Source: an uncultured Senegalimassilia sp. (GTDB lineage Bacteria; Actinomycetota; Coriobacteriia; Coriobacteriales; Eggerthellaceae). Taken from it: a DNA stretch of 64,000 bases. The first letter of the stretch is position 1; each line of letters begins with the position of its first letter. The position numbers and the translations under genes were made by a program. The notes beneath the pieces are model-generated. The model saw nothing but the letters and a program-made list of their open reading frames with translations, had not been told where the DNA came from and made no database searches. The stretch lies in the NCBI RefSeq assembly GCF_934636665.1, contig NZ_CAKUAT010000001.1:124001-188000 (forward strand). The letters run 5' to 3'. Positions 43,354 to 52,395 of the stretch are shown piece after piece.

Positions 43354-44370
43354 CTATCCACCTATTTGGGACATGCGGCGTTCGGTGCCGATGATGTCGT
43401 CGTGATCGTCGGGCTTCGCGCCGAGCGCCGTGCGGAACATGTCGGCCAAATCCCGGTCGACCTCATCTTCTGGCTTGCCGCTGCGCAGGATGCCGCGGAT
43501 GTCGTATTCGCGGTCGCTGAACAAACACGGGCGCAGCTTCCCATCGGCCGTAAGGCGCATGCGGTTGCATTCGCCGCAGAAATGCCTGCTCATAGGGCTG
43601 ATGAAGCCGACCGTGCCCTTCGCACCGGGGAACTCGAAGTAGCGCGCGGGCCCCCATCCGAGCGGCTGGTGCTTACCGGCGGGCACCAGCTCGGCCAGGC
43701 CCTCGGCACGCGCCTGCCGGTTGATGATCTCGAACAGCTCCTCGCAGCTGATCACATCGTCGGGACCCCAGCCGCAGCCGTTAGATCCCGAGCTTTCGCC
43801 CACGGGCATGTACTCGATGAAGCGGACATGCAGCGGGCGGTCGATGGAAAGCTTCGCGAACGCCAGGTAATCCTGATGCAGCTGGCGCACCGCGACCGCG
43901 TTGATCTTCACGGGGTTGAACCCGGCCGTCAGCGCAGCATCGATGCCGTCGAGGGCCTCCTGCAGATACCCGCGGCGCGTGATGGCGTGGAACTGATCGG
44001 CGTCGAGCGTGTCGAGCGAGATGTTCACGCGCGAAAGCCCCGCCTGGCGCAGCTGGTCGGCCATGCGCGGCAGCAGCACGCCGTTGGTGGTGAGCGAGAT
44101 GTTCTTGATGCCGGGCGTGTCGTTGATATCGCGCACCAGGTCGACCACGCCCTTGCGCACCAGCGGCTCGCCGCCGGTCAAGCGCACGCTTTTGATGCCC
44201 AGGTTCGAGAACACGCGAACCACGTGCGCGATCTCCTCGATGCGCAGGATATCGGTATGGCACATGGACTGCACGCCCTCTTCCGGCATGCAGTAGATGC
44301 AACGGTAGTTGCAACGGTCCGTCAACGATATACGCAGGTAATCGATGGTGCGGCCGTGTCCGTCCTTCAT
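43354..44370 (-). CDS. moaA: GTP 3',8-cyclase MoaA
   Basis: Radical SAM enzyme that starts molybdopterin synthesis from GTP. The 338 residues carry the N-terminal cluster CNYRCIYC, the SAM-binding LTGGEP, the second cluster motif HFCGECNRMRLTADG with a downstream Cys (LRPCL), and the essential C-terminal Gly-Gly. ATG 44370 after a GAGGGG site; a 63-codon upstream extension was removed. It sits 216 bases downstream of modC, linking molybdate uptake to cofactor synthesis. Confidence 0.97.
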   Translation of the reverse strand: MKDGHGRTIDYLRISLTDRCNYRCIYCMPEEGVQSMCHTDILRIEEIAHVVRVFSNLGIKSVRLTGGEPLVRKGVVDLVRDINDTPGIKNISLTTNGVLLPRMADQLRQAGLSRVNISLDTLDADQFHAITRRGYLQEALDGIDAALTAGFNPVKINAVAVRQLHQDYLAFAKLSIDRPLHVRFIEYMPVGESSGSNGCGWGPDDVISCEELFEIINRQARAEGLAELVPAGKHQPLGWGPARYFEFPGAKGTVGFISPMSRHFCGECNRMRLTADGKLRPCLFSDREYDIRGILRSGKPEDEVDRDLADMFRTALGAKPDDHDDIIGTERRMSQIGG

Positions 44371-44586
44371 GAGGTCCCCTCTCGTTTCAGAATCCCCAGT
44401 GTACCACGGGCGAAGCGAATGTATCCGGCTCGGTAGCAATTGTCCCACCGAACCAGCAAACCCGTTCGCCGAAAACTTCTTGCGCCGCGGCGACTGCAAA
44501 GACAGCTCGAAGTCGCCCTCGAGCCGAAGCGCCCGCGACGCTGTCCCAAACCGAAACACGCCCGACCGCAGCCAAGCGCGCCGGGA

Positions 44587-45711
44587 TCAGCGTTGCACCA
44601 GGTACAGCTTGTCGTCGGGGATGCGGATCCACAGCTCCTCGCCCTCATGCGGCAGAAGCGCGGCATCCGTCTTCAGCTTGTCGACGCGCCAGAACAGGTG
44701 CTGGTGCAGGTACTTCATCTCGTCCTCGGTGCGCTCCACCGCAGGCGCCGCTTCGGGGCTGCGATCGAGAAAGCCCAGCAACGCCGTGCGCTCGAAGCGC
44801 GAGTCGCTCACGCGGTCCACGCGCATGCGGAAGCAGTTGCGTCCCAGGCCGTCGGCGCGTTGCAGATAAAACGCGCGTACGCCCAGGCATTTGACGCCCT
44901 CAGGCACCTCAGAGGCCGTTTCCACCTGCACGCCCCATTTCGGCAGCCACACCGTATGCGACCCGCGGCGCTGCGCCGGTGTGGCGTTCTTGCAGCCCGA
45001 CAGCTTGATGCCCGCCTGGCTTTGCGGGCGGTTCACCAGGTCATCCCCCGTGCCCATCTCCATGATGTGCCCGGATTCCACCACGGCGATGCGGTCGCAG
45101 AAGCGCAGCGCCTCGTCGATGTCGTGCGACACGTACAGGATGGTGCCGCGGAACGCGTCGAACAGGCTGACCAGGTTCTGCTCCAGAACGCTTTTCAGGT
45201 GCGCATCGAGCGCGGAGAACGGCTCGTCGAGCATGAGGATGCCCGGACGCGCCGCGAGCATGCGCGCAAGCGCCACGCGTTGCTGCTGGCCGCCGGAGAG
45301 CTGCACGGGATAGCGCTTCTCGAAGCCCGACAGGCCGAAGCGCTTGAGCTCGGCCTGCACCATGGCATCGCGGTCGGCCGGCGATACGTCCTTGGCGATG
45401 CCCGCCGCCACGTTCTGCGCCACGGTCAGGTTGGGGAACAGCATGTAGTTCTGGAACAGCAGGGCGGTTTTGCGCTGCTGCGGCGAAAGGTCCACGCGCG
45501 CCTTCTTGCCGGGCGCACGGTCGAAGAACACCGTGCCGTTGACCACGATCTTGCCCGAATCGGGGCGCTCGATGCCGGCGATGGAGCGCATGGTCAGGCT
45601 TTTGCCGCACCCCGATGCGCCCAAAAGCCCCAGCGTCTCATCCCCTGCAGAGAAATTCGCCTGCAGCCGGAACCCTTTGAACTTCTTCTCGATGTCTACT
45701 TCAAGGCTCAT
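44587..45711 (-). CDS. modC: Molybdate ABC transporter ATPase ModC
   Basis: ATPase of the molybdate (or tungstate) importer. The 374 residues show Walker A (GASGCGKSLT), the signature LSGGQQQR, Walker B (ILMLDEPFSALD) and the switch His (VSHDIDEAL). A C-terminal region of about 140 residues corresponds to a TOBE-like regulatory part but is divergent. It starts 3 bases after modB, with its ribosome site inside modB. Confidence 0.92.
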   Translation of the reverse strand: MSLEVDIEKKFKGFRLQANFSAGDETLGLLGASGCGKSLTMRSIAGIERPDSGKIVVNGTVFFDRAPGKKARVDLSPQQRKTALLFQNYMLFPNLTVAQNVAAGIAKDVSPADRDAMVQAELKRFGLSGFEKRYPVQLSGGQQQRVALARMLAARPGILMLDEPFSALDAHLKSVLEQNLVSLFDAFRGTILYVSHDIDEALRFCDRIAVVESGHIMEMGTGDDLVNRPQSQAGIKLSGCKNATPAQRRGSHTVWLPKWGVQVETASEVPEGVKCLGVRAFYLQRADGLGRNCFRMRVDRVSDSRFERTALLGFLDRSPEAAPAVERTEDEMKYLHQHLFWRVDKLKTDAALLPHEGEELWIRIPDDKLYLVQR

Positions 45712-45714
45712 GCT

Positions 45715-47157
45715 TTACTCCGAACGCTTGCGATACTTGGTGGTGTGCCCGCTCCACAGGTTGATGAACACGATGACCACCAGGGAGAACACGATGATAA
45801 CGCCCGTCCAGAACCAGGCGACGTCGCTGTTGCCGTTCATCCACTCGAAGTAGATGGCGATAGGGATGGTACGCGTGATGCCCACGTAGTTGCCCGCCAT
45901 GAACAGCGTGGCGCCGAACTCGCCCAAAGCGCGCGCGAACGCGAGCACCATACCCGCCGCGATGCTCGACCACGACAGCGGCAGCATCAGGCGCACGAAG
46001 ATCTTCGCGTTGCTCCACCCCAGCGTGCGGGCGGCGTCGAGCATGTTGCGGTCAAGGCTCTCGAACGCGCCGAGCGCGTTGCGGTACATCAGCGGGAACG
46101 CTACCACCACCGCGGCGATGACGCACGCCGTGGGGCTGAAGATGAGCGGGAAGCCCGTCTCTATCCAGAATCGGCCGAACGCCGTGTTCGAGCCGCAAAC
46201 GAACAGCAGGATGAAGCCGCACACGGTAGGCGGCAGCACCATGGGGATGGTGAAGATGGCGTCGAAGATGCTCTTCGCGCGCGAGCTGAGGTTCAGGCAG
46301 AAATACGCCGCCAACAGGCCCAGGATGACGATGAACACGATGGCGATGCCCGTGGTGCGCAGGCTCACCCACAGCGGGCTCCAATCCAGGTTCTGCAGAA
46401 ACTCGCCCGCCGCGGCCAGGCCCGTGGCCTTCGCGACGATGCTCACCTGATCGGCCGGCGCGATGGTGCCGAAGTCGGCGAACGAGGGCTTGGCGTAGTT
46501 CGCGTTCTCGCTGTCGGTGATGTCGCTGCCGTCCACCCCGATGGCCAGCACGTACGCCTTGCCCGAGATCTCCTGGTCGAACATAAGCCGCACGGCGCCC
46601 AGGTCATACGTTGGCTGCGTGGTGAAATGCCACGTGGAGATACCGCTTAGGGGCACCGAGCCCGACGACTGGCCCGCATCGAGCGCGCAGAACAGCTGTT
46701 TGAGCTGCGTTTGCGTCTGCCCGTCCTCAAGGTCGAGCGAAAGCTGCTGGGCCATGGCGGGCGGGATGTAGGCCACCACCTGATCGTTCACGGCGATAAG
46801 CTGCGCCGCCTGGCCGACCCCCTGGCCGATCAGGTACGCGTAGCCGCGATACTCGCCGTCGATGCTGCGGTTGGAACCCTTCTGCGCACGCGAGAAATCG
46901 CTTATCGCAAAACTGCTGCCCTCGAGCGCCGCCGCATCTCCGTCTTTGGACACCTGCACCGCCGACGTATCCACATCGCCTGCGGATTGCGCATCGGAAT
47001 CCGAAGAGGCGGCAGCTGGCTTCGCGCTCACCGCGGGCGCATCCACATCACCCAACGCGTCATCGGCAAGCGCCACGGCCGGCGCGCACAGCGCCAGCGC
47101 CGCTGTAACAGCAAGGCTTGCGATAAGCCTTTTCGCACGTTTTCCCTGTTTCGTCAT
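45715..47157 (-). CDS. modB: Molybdate permease ModB with secreted N-terminal domain
   Basis: 480 residues, about twice the usual ModB length of about 225. The C-terminal part (about 262-475) is a standard permease with five or more helices and the coupling motif DAARTLGWSNAKIF. The N-terminal part has a signal-peptide-like helix (about 8-31), an Ala/Ser/Asp-rich spacer and a folded region of about 150 residues with no family I recognise. That part would lie outside the membrane. The extra domain could bind substrate, contact ModA or sense the envelope. It is 96 bases after modA, beyond a 12-bp hairpin. Confidence 0.9.
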   Translation of the reverse strand: MTKQGKRAKRLIASLAVTAALALCAPAVALADDALGDVDAPAVSAKPAAASSDSDAQSAGDVDTSAVQVSKDGDAAALEGSSFAISDFSRAQKGSNRSIDGEYRGYAYLIGQGVGQAAQLIAVNDQVVAYIPPAMAQQLSLDLEDGQTQTQLKQLFCALDAGQSSGSVPLSGISTWHFTTQPTYDLGAVRLMFDQEISGKAYVLAIGVDGSDITDSENANYAKPSFADFGTIAPADQVSIVAKATGLAAAGEFLQNLDWSPLWVSLRTTGIAIVFIVILGLLAAYFCLNLSSRAKSIFDAIFTIPMVLPPTVCGFILLFVCGSNTAFGRFWIETGFPLIFSPTACVIAAVVVAFPLMYRNALGAFESLDRNMLDAARTLGWSNAKIFVRLMLPLSWSSIAAGMVLAFARALGEFGATLFMAGNYVGITRTIPIAIYFEWMNGNSDVAWFWTGVIIVFSLVVIVFINLWSGHTTKYRKRSE

Positions 47158-47179
47158 ATATCCCGTCCTTGGACGCGGT

Positions 47180-47212
47180 AAGGGGATGGGGCCGAATCGT
47201 CCCCATCCCCTT
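47180..47212 (-). terminator. Attenuator-like hairpin between modA and modB
   Basis: Perfect 12-bp stem (47180-47191 with 47201-47212) and a 9-base loop with no T-run. It probably stabilises or limits transcription after modA, so that more binding protein than permease is made. Confidence 0.55.
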
Positions 47213-47253
47213 GCTTCGTTCGCTTATCTGCTGTGCGGTTCCAAGCGCGGCCC

Positions 47254-48171
47254 TTACGCCAGCTCGAAGCCCCACTTCTGCCAGATCTCCTGGGCCTTGT
47301 CGCTGCTCAGGCACCAATCCAGGAACTCCTGGGTGGCAGCGGCGTTCTTGCTCTCGGAGGTGACGGCGCCAGGATACACGATGTTCTTGTGCGTGTTGGC
47401 CGGCACGGTGCCGACGATCTGCACGCCACCGAAACGATACACATCGGAGGTGTACACGAAGGCGACGTCGACGTCACCGGACTGGGCGTGCTTGCACACG
47501 TTGCCCACGGAGGTATCGGTGACCACCTTATGGCCGGCATCGACGAAGGCCTGGTAGCTGCCGCCCTTGCCGGAGATGTCCTTGCCGGTCTTGCCCTCGT
47601 CGGCAGCGGCGGGGGTGTACACGCCGACCGTGGACAGGGACTGCGCGGCATAGTTGCCGGCAGGCACGGAATCGTCGCCCACGCAGATGGAGTACTTGCC
47701 GGCAGCGATGTCGTCAAGGGTGACGTCCTTGATGTCGGCGCCTTCCTTGGAGACCATGACCAGGTCGTTCTTGAACATGTCGACGCGGGTGGAGGAATCG
47801 ACGTAGCCCTTCTCCACGGCGGTGTCCATGGAACCCTTCGAGGCGCTGATCAGCAGGTCGGCATAGGAGCCGGCACCCAGCATCTCGTTGAGCTCGCCGG
47901 AGGCCTTGTACTGCGTGTCGGCGAAGGACACGTTGTCATGACCATCGGCGATATAGGCGGCCTGGACCTCTTCCATGGCCTTGGACAGGGAGTTGGCCGC
48001 GAACACCTGCAGCTCGACCTGCTCCTTGTTGTTGTCAGCGGACTGCTCGGTGGCGGAATCGCTCTTCTGCTCGGTGGAGCCGCTGTTGGACGAGCAGCCG
48101 GTCAGAGCGAAGGCGCCGACCATCGCGAACGCGCATACGGCCGCGACCACGACGCAAAGTTGCTTCTTCAT
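47254..48171 (-). CDS. modA: Molybdate-binding lipoprotein ModA
   Basis: Extracellular receptor for molybdate or tungstate. The 305 residues start with a lipoprotein signal (MKKQLCVVV..., lipobox ALTGC), then a Ser/Asp/Gln-rich spacer and a periplasmic-binding fold with ANSLSKAMEEV, DLLISASKGSMD and KNDLVMVS. ATG 48171 with a GGGAAGA site. First gene of modABC, with a promoter about 75 bases upstream. Confidence 0.93.
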   Translation of the reverse strand: MKKQLCVVVAAVCAFAMVGAFALTGCSSNSGSTEQKSDSATEQSADNNKEQVELQVFAANSLSKAMEEVQAAYIADGHDNVSFADTQYKASGELNEMLGAGSYADLLISASKGSMDTAVEKGYVDSSTRVDMFKNDLVMVSKEGADIKDVTLDDIAAGKYSICVGDDSVPAGNYAAQSLSTVGVYTPAAADEGKTGKDISGKGGSYQAFVDAGHKVVTDTSVGNVCKHAQSGDVDVAFVYTSDVYRFGGVQIVGTVPANTHKNIVYPGAVTSESKNAAATQEFLDWCLSSDKAQEIWQKWGFELA

Positions 48172-48241
48172 GTCTTCCCTTTCCTTCCTGATGAGATACC
48201 CCTCTTTGTACGCAACAGCGAACAATTCGTTGTTGGTAGGT

Positions 48242-48271
48242 ATATTATTCTCACCCTCGTATGTTAGTCAA
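48242..48271 (-). promoter_or_regulatory. Promoter of modABC
   Basis: Minus-strand TTGACT (48266-48271), an 18-base spacer and TAATAT (48242-48247). The sequence around it is AT-rich. A ModE-type operator could not be confirmed by eye. Confidence 0.6.
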
Positions 48272-48350
48272 TCGACAATAATCCATTTTCGTGAATTATT
48301 TCGCTACTTGAATACTCGGAAATGGGAACAAGGCGCACATGATGGCAAAT

Positions 48351-48380
48351 AGGCCGGGAACGCGAAACGGTGCCCGGCCT
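48351..48380 (-). terminator. Terminator of the partner-switching operon
   Basis: Eight-bp stem (48351-48358 with 48373-48380), followed on the minus strand by ATTTGCC, 47 bases past the MATE-kinase stop. Confidence 0.5.
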
Positions 48381-48426
48381 TGGTCCCTTGCTTGAGCCAC
48401 GTCGGCGTGCGAAAAAGACAGCTCGC

Positions 48427-50262
48427 CTATCGGGAAGCGGCGGGCAACGTCACCACCACGTTGTTGAGCCCCACCGTGTTCTGGTACTCCACCTCTCGCA
48501 CACCTTGGCGCAACATACGAATGCCAACGGCGGAACAAGGATCGGCAGCTGAAAGGTCCAGGTCCATGGGGTTGAACGCCGCGCCGTTGTCGCGCATGCG
48601 CAACACCAACGTGCCGTCGCGCTTAAGGATAAGCTTCACGTCGATGGCCGGGTGCTTCGTTTTGGCAAAGCCGTGCTCGACCGCGTTGGCGGCCATTTCC
48701 TCCACCGCCAGCGGCACCAGATAGGAACGGCGCCCGTCGATGCCCTGCGCATCGCACCACGCCGCCACCTGCTGCGAGCACGCCGCTACCGATGCGATAT
48801 CGGGTTCGCAGGAAAAGGCCCGCCAGGCCCGCCAATCCTGCTGAAAGGTTTCGGGCAGGTACATCATCTTGTCGAGCAAGCCGGCTCGCTCGCACGCATC
48901 CGCCGCAGCTTCGGGCGCATCGTGGGCAGCCCCCTTCGCCGCCCGGCGCTTCCACAGCACGCTGGCCACGACCAGCTGCAACGCCAGCGTGACGGCCTCG
49001 CCCACCAGAAACGACGTCCACACCGCCGTCGCGCCCCAAAACCATACCGTTCCCAGCGCGAACAGCACGGCGAACAGGCCCGACTGTCCCACGGCGATGG
49101 CGCTTGCGGCGCGCACGTTGCCCGTGCCCTGGTAGTAGTTCACGAACAGTTGGTTGATCAGGTCGATGGGCACGCACAGGATGAACGCCCTCACGGCGAC
49201 CACGCCGAACGCCTCGGCGTCGCCCTCAAGGCCGAACAGCCCCACGACCTGGGGCGCGAACGCGAACACCGCCGCGCACAAAGCGCACGACAGCACCAGC
49301 CCCATGCGCATGCCCGTTCGCAGCGTCGCCTTCAGCGCGTCGCGGTCCTCCTCGCCGAAGAAGATGCCGCACAGAAGGGTGGCCGTCTGCCCAACGCCGA
49401 TGGTCACCGACGACGCGAACGAGTTCACCGACGACAGCATGGACAAGGCCGCGACCGCGCCGGCGCTCGCCACCGTCAGCAGCAGCCAGTTGAACGTGAA
49501 CGTGCGCACCATGACGGTGGCGCGGGTAAGCGAATCGGGCAGGCCCGTCTTCAGCACGCCGACAAGCTGCCCCGCATGCGGCACGGGGTTCACCAGATGC
49601 AGCGTGTTGCCCTTGCTGAAAAAATGCGTGCAGCAGATGCCCACGGCCACGCAATACGCCAGCGCCGTGGCCAGGCCCATACCGTGAAGCCCCAGGTCAA
49701 GCACGCAAACCGCCACCAGATTGAATACCACGTCGCACACGCTCATGCCGACGATGGCCACGATACCCAGCTGAGGCGTGTTGTCCAGGCGCGTGAACCC
49801 CATGAGCAGCTGCAGCAGCACGATGGCGAACGCGCCGGAGCAGATGCCGCTCAAATACGCCGCGGTGTCGGCGTGCAGCTCGCCCGATGCGGCGCCGAGC
49901 ATGGTCGCCAACGCGTCGGCGCCGGCCACGCCGCCCGCCGACAGCGCCGCGCCCACCGCAAGCGCCGCGGCAAGCGACACGCTGAACAGCACGTTCACCC
50001 TATCGGCGTCGCGGTTGCCCAGCGCCCGGGCGCACAGGGCCACCGCGCCCGTTTCAAGGATGCCGGCGCACCCCGAGAACAGCATGAACACGGAAAGCGA
50101 CATGCCGACGGCCGCCACCGCGCCCGACCCCAGCAAGTTGCCGGCGATCACGTTGTCGATCATCATGCCGAGCGTTGCCGACAGGGTGATGAGGATGGAC
50201 ATGGCCAGATACTTGCCGAACGTCCGCTTGATCAGCTCGCTGTTCTCGGTTTGCGCCCCCAT
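48427..50262 (-). CDS. MATE-family transporter fused to RsbW-like kinase domain
   Basis: 611 residues. About 1-455 form a 12-helix MATE/NorM-like antiporter, with the duplicated six-helix halves and motifs such as GMMIDNVIAGNLLG and YYQGTGNVRAA. About 475-611 form a soluble GHKL ATPase domain of the RsbW/SpoIIAB type: N-box VEEMAANAVEHGF and G1 box RDNGAAFNP. Such domains phosphorylate or bind STAS antagonists, and a STAS gene lies two genes upstream. The transport substrate is unknown. It begins 6 bases after the GH3 gene. I infer that transport is gated by partner switching. Confidence 0.9.
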   Translation of the reverse strand: MGAQTENSELIKRTFGKYLAMSILITLSATLGMMIDNVIAGNLLGSGAVAAVGMSLSVFMLFSGCAGILETGAVALCARALGNRDADRVNVLFSVSLAAALAVGAALSAGGVAGADALATMLGAASGELHADTAAYLSGICSGAFAIVLLQLLMGFTRLDNTPQLGIVAIVGMSVCDVVFNLVAVCVLDLGLHGMGLATALAYCVAVGICCTHFFSKGNTLHLVNPVPHAGQLVGVLKTGLPDSLTRATVMVRTFTFNWLLLTVASAGAVAALSMLSSVNSFASSVTIGVGQTATLLCGIFFGEEDRDALKATLRTGMRMGLVLSCALCAAVFAFAPQVVGLFGLEGDAEAFGVVAVRAFILCVPIDLINQLFVNYYQGTGNVRAASAIAVGQSGLFAVLFALGTVWFWGATAVWTSFLVGEAVTLALQLVVASVLWKRRAAKGAAHDAPEAAADACERAGLLDKMMYLPETFQQDWRAWRAFSCEPDIASVAACSQQVAAWCDAQGIDGRRSYLVPLAVEEMAANAVEHGFAKTKHPAIDVKLILKRDGTLVLRMRDNGAAFNPMDLDLSAADPCSAVGIRMLRQGVREVEYQNTVGLNNVVVTLPAASR

Positions 50263-50268
50263 GACTCC

Positions 50269-52053
50269 CTACCCTTCGATTTCCCCGTCGATGAGCGCGA
50301 AGAAGAAGCGCCGCTTCTGCTCGGTGTCCACGATGTGCACCGGCTTGATCTGGTTCGGGGCCTTGCCGTGCATGACGCGCATATCGCGCCACAGCTGGTT
50401 GGTCTCGTCCTGCAGCACGCGCGCGGTGGCCGGGGCGAACGTGCCGTCCTCGGTCATGTAGTCCACGTCGTAGTTGCCCGCGCGCAGCTCCTCGTCGGTG
50501 ATGCGCGACAATTCGGCCAGGTCGATGGCCGCATGGTCGGCATGGTAAAACTCGAACAGGTACTCGTAGCGGGCCGGATGATGGTCGACGTCGGGGTACA
50601 CGCTGAAATCCACGAGGTCGAGCCCTGCGCGCGCTGCCACCTTGTCGGCCACCTTGCGCAGCACAAGCTCCGTGGTCTTCTCGCCATGCATGTTCACCGT
50701 CTGGTCGAGGCGGAACAGGAACTCCATCGTGGGCATGGTTCCCTTGTGGCCGACACAGCGGATGGCGTCGCGCATCTTGTAGCGGTAGAAGCCCGAACGG
50801 CTGGTGATGATGACCTCGTAGTCATGGCCTTCTTGCAGGTCCTCGACGCCGAGCGTGTGGTCGTAGTCGGGATCGTCGACGGGCACGAACTCGAAGTACA
50901 CGCTGCGCGGCAGCAGCACGCTGGAAGGGTTATCCAGCTCAAACGGCACGGAGAACGCGCCTTCCGAAGCGCTGTAGCCGGTGTAGAGGATGTGCACGTC
51001 GTTGCCGATGAAGCGGCGCAGACGCTGCGTGTAGGGCGCGAAACCGCCGCCGGCAACGCTGCGAATGACCAGCAGGTTCGGCCACATGGCCGGCGTGATG
51101 GGCTCGTTGAAGCCGCGCTCGAAGATGGCGCGCAGCTCGGCAGCGCGCTCGGGGTTGGGCTCGATGCGCGCCTCCAAACCGGCACGCACGTCGGCCGGCA
51201 TCTGGATGGACGCATCGATGGTTCCCTGCTCGATGTCGCGCACGAGCAGCTCCCAGTTGTCCTCGACGTAGCGCATGAGGTCGAGCACGCCGGTGATGAA
51301 CACCGATGATATGTCGCGGATGTCGCGCTCCTCGATGGCGAAGCGCGCATGCAGATAGCGCGTGTCGGTGCCGGGTTTGGTGAACACGGCCTCGTCGGGG
51401 CTGGTAGTGGTCGCCGCAAGATACGGGCGGGCGTCGGCGATGGCCTTGCACGACAGCGACCCGAACGAGATGCCGCTTTTCAGCGTGGCGTAGTGGCTTT
51501 CGATAAGCGTGAGCATACGACCACCGGCCAGGCCCTCACCCGCGCCCACGTAGCTGCGGTAATACGTGTACGCGCCCGAATAGCCCATAAGGATCTCCGC
51601 CATGCGCTTGGTGTAGGGGATGCCCTTGGGATTGCCCATGGTGCCCGAGGTTTCATTGAAGTGCACGATTTCCTCGGTGGTCACCACGCCGCGCGTGCCG
51701 TGCTCCATCACCTCGTAGATATAGCCGGCGTAATCGTCGTAGTTGGTGAAGGGAACGGTGCGTTTGAAGTCCTCGACCGTCTTGATGTCGGCAAAGCCGT
51801 GATCGCGGCCGAACGGCGTGTCCTTGTTCGCCTCTATCATCTCGAAGAGCAGCTCTTCCTGCACCTCGCGCGCATGCAGCACGTCGGCCTCAAGCTGCTG
51901 CTCGAGCGCCTTTCCCGCCGCGTATTGGCGTTCGTGCATCATGGCACGCAAGGTTGCCACATCGGGCATCTGCGCGGGCGCGCTCGCCGATGCGGGCTGC
52001 TCGCGATGCACGTCGTTGCCGGTCAGTTCCGAGATCTTTTCGTCATGCGCCAT
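50269..52053 (-). CDS. GH3-family acyl-acid amide synthetase
   Basis: Adenylates a carboxylic acid and joins it to an amine, usually an amino acid (plant GH3 enzymes conjugate auxin and jasmonate). The 594 residues hold the three ATP/AMP motifs: ETSGTMGNPKGIPYT, YTGYSASEG and YRYKMRDAI. An N-terminal stretch of about 35 residues is low-complexity. Substrates cannot be read. It sits between the STAS antagonist and MATE-kinase genes with gaps of 9 and 6 bases, so it is very probably co-regulated, and its product may be exported by the MATE protein. Confidence 0.9.
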   Translation of the reverse strand: MAHDEKISELTGNDVHREQPASASAPAQMPDVATLRAMMHERQYAAGKALEQQLEADVLHAREVQEELLFEMIEANKDTPFGRDHGFADIKTVEDFKRTVPFTNYDDYAGYIYEVMEHGTRGVVTTEEIVHFNETSGTMGNPKGIPYTKRMAEILMGYSGAYTYYRSYVGAGEGLAGGRMLTLIESHYATLKSGISFGSLSCKAIADARPYLAATTTSPDEAVFTKPGTDTRYLHARFAIEERDIRDISSVFITGVLDLMRYVEDNWELLVRDIEQGTIDASIQMPADVRAGLEARIEPNPERAAELRAIFERGFNEPITPAMWPNLLVIRSVAGGGFAPYTQRLRRFIGNDVHILYTGYSASEGAFSVPFELDNPSSVLLPRSVYFEFVPVDDPDYDHTLGVEDLQEGHDYEVIITSRSGFYRYKMRDAIRCVGHKGTMPTMEFLFRLDQTVNMHGEKTTELVLRKVADKVAARAGLDLVDFSVYPDVDHHPARYEYLFEFYHADHAAIDLAELSRITDEELRAGNYDVDYMTEDGTFAPATARVLQDETNQLWRDMRVMHGKAPNQIKPVHIVDTEQKRRFFFALIDGEIEG

Positions 52054-52062
52054 AGCAGCCCC

Positions 52063-52365
52063 CTACTGTTCGACGGTCAGGATTTCAGTGAAACCCGTGG
52101 CGTCGAGCACGTCGGCGATGTACTCGTTGGGATGGCGCAGCACCAGCCCGCTTCCCACCTTCGCCAGCTCCTTGTGCGCGAACAAGAACACGCGCAGACC
52201 GGCGCTCGAAACATACTGGGTGTCGGCCAGGTCGATGGCCAGGCTGGCGACGCCTTCCAGGTTCTCGCGCAGGTAGCCCTCCAGATCCGGGGACGTGTTC
52301 GTGTCCAAGCGCCCAGACAGGGCCACCTCGAGCGCGTCGCCGTTTTTCGTTGCCTTGATCTCCAT
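52063..52365 (-). CDS. STAS-domain anti-anti-sigma-type antagonist
   Basis: 100-residue SpoIIAA/RsbV-like protein. The phosphorylatable Ser is in YVSSAGLRVFL and the fold matches a single STAS domain. In known systems an RsbW kinase phosphorylates it and a SpoIIE/RsbU phosphatase reactivates it; both partner domains are encoded beside it. No sigma factor gene is present in the window. Confidence 0.93.
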   Translation of the reverse strand: MEIKATKNGDALEVALSGRLDTNTSPDLEGYLRENLEGVASLAIDLADTQYVSSAGLRVFLFAHKELAKVGSGLVLRHPNEYIADVLDATGFTEILTVEQ

Positions 52366-52395
52366 ATGCGGTCCTTTCTCGAACGCTTCCCGTAT

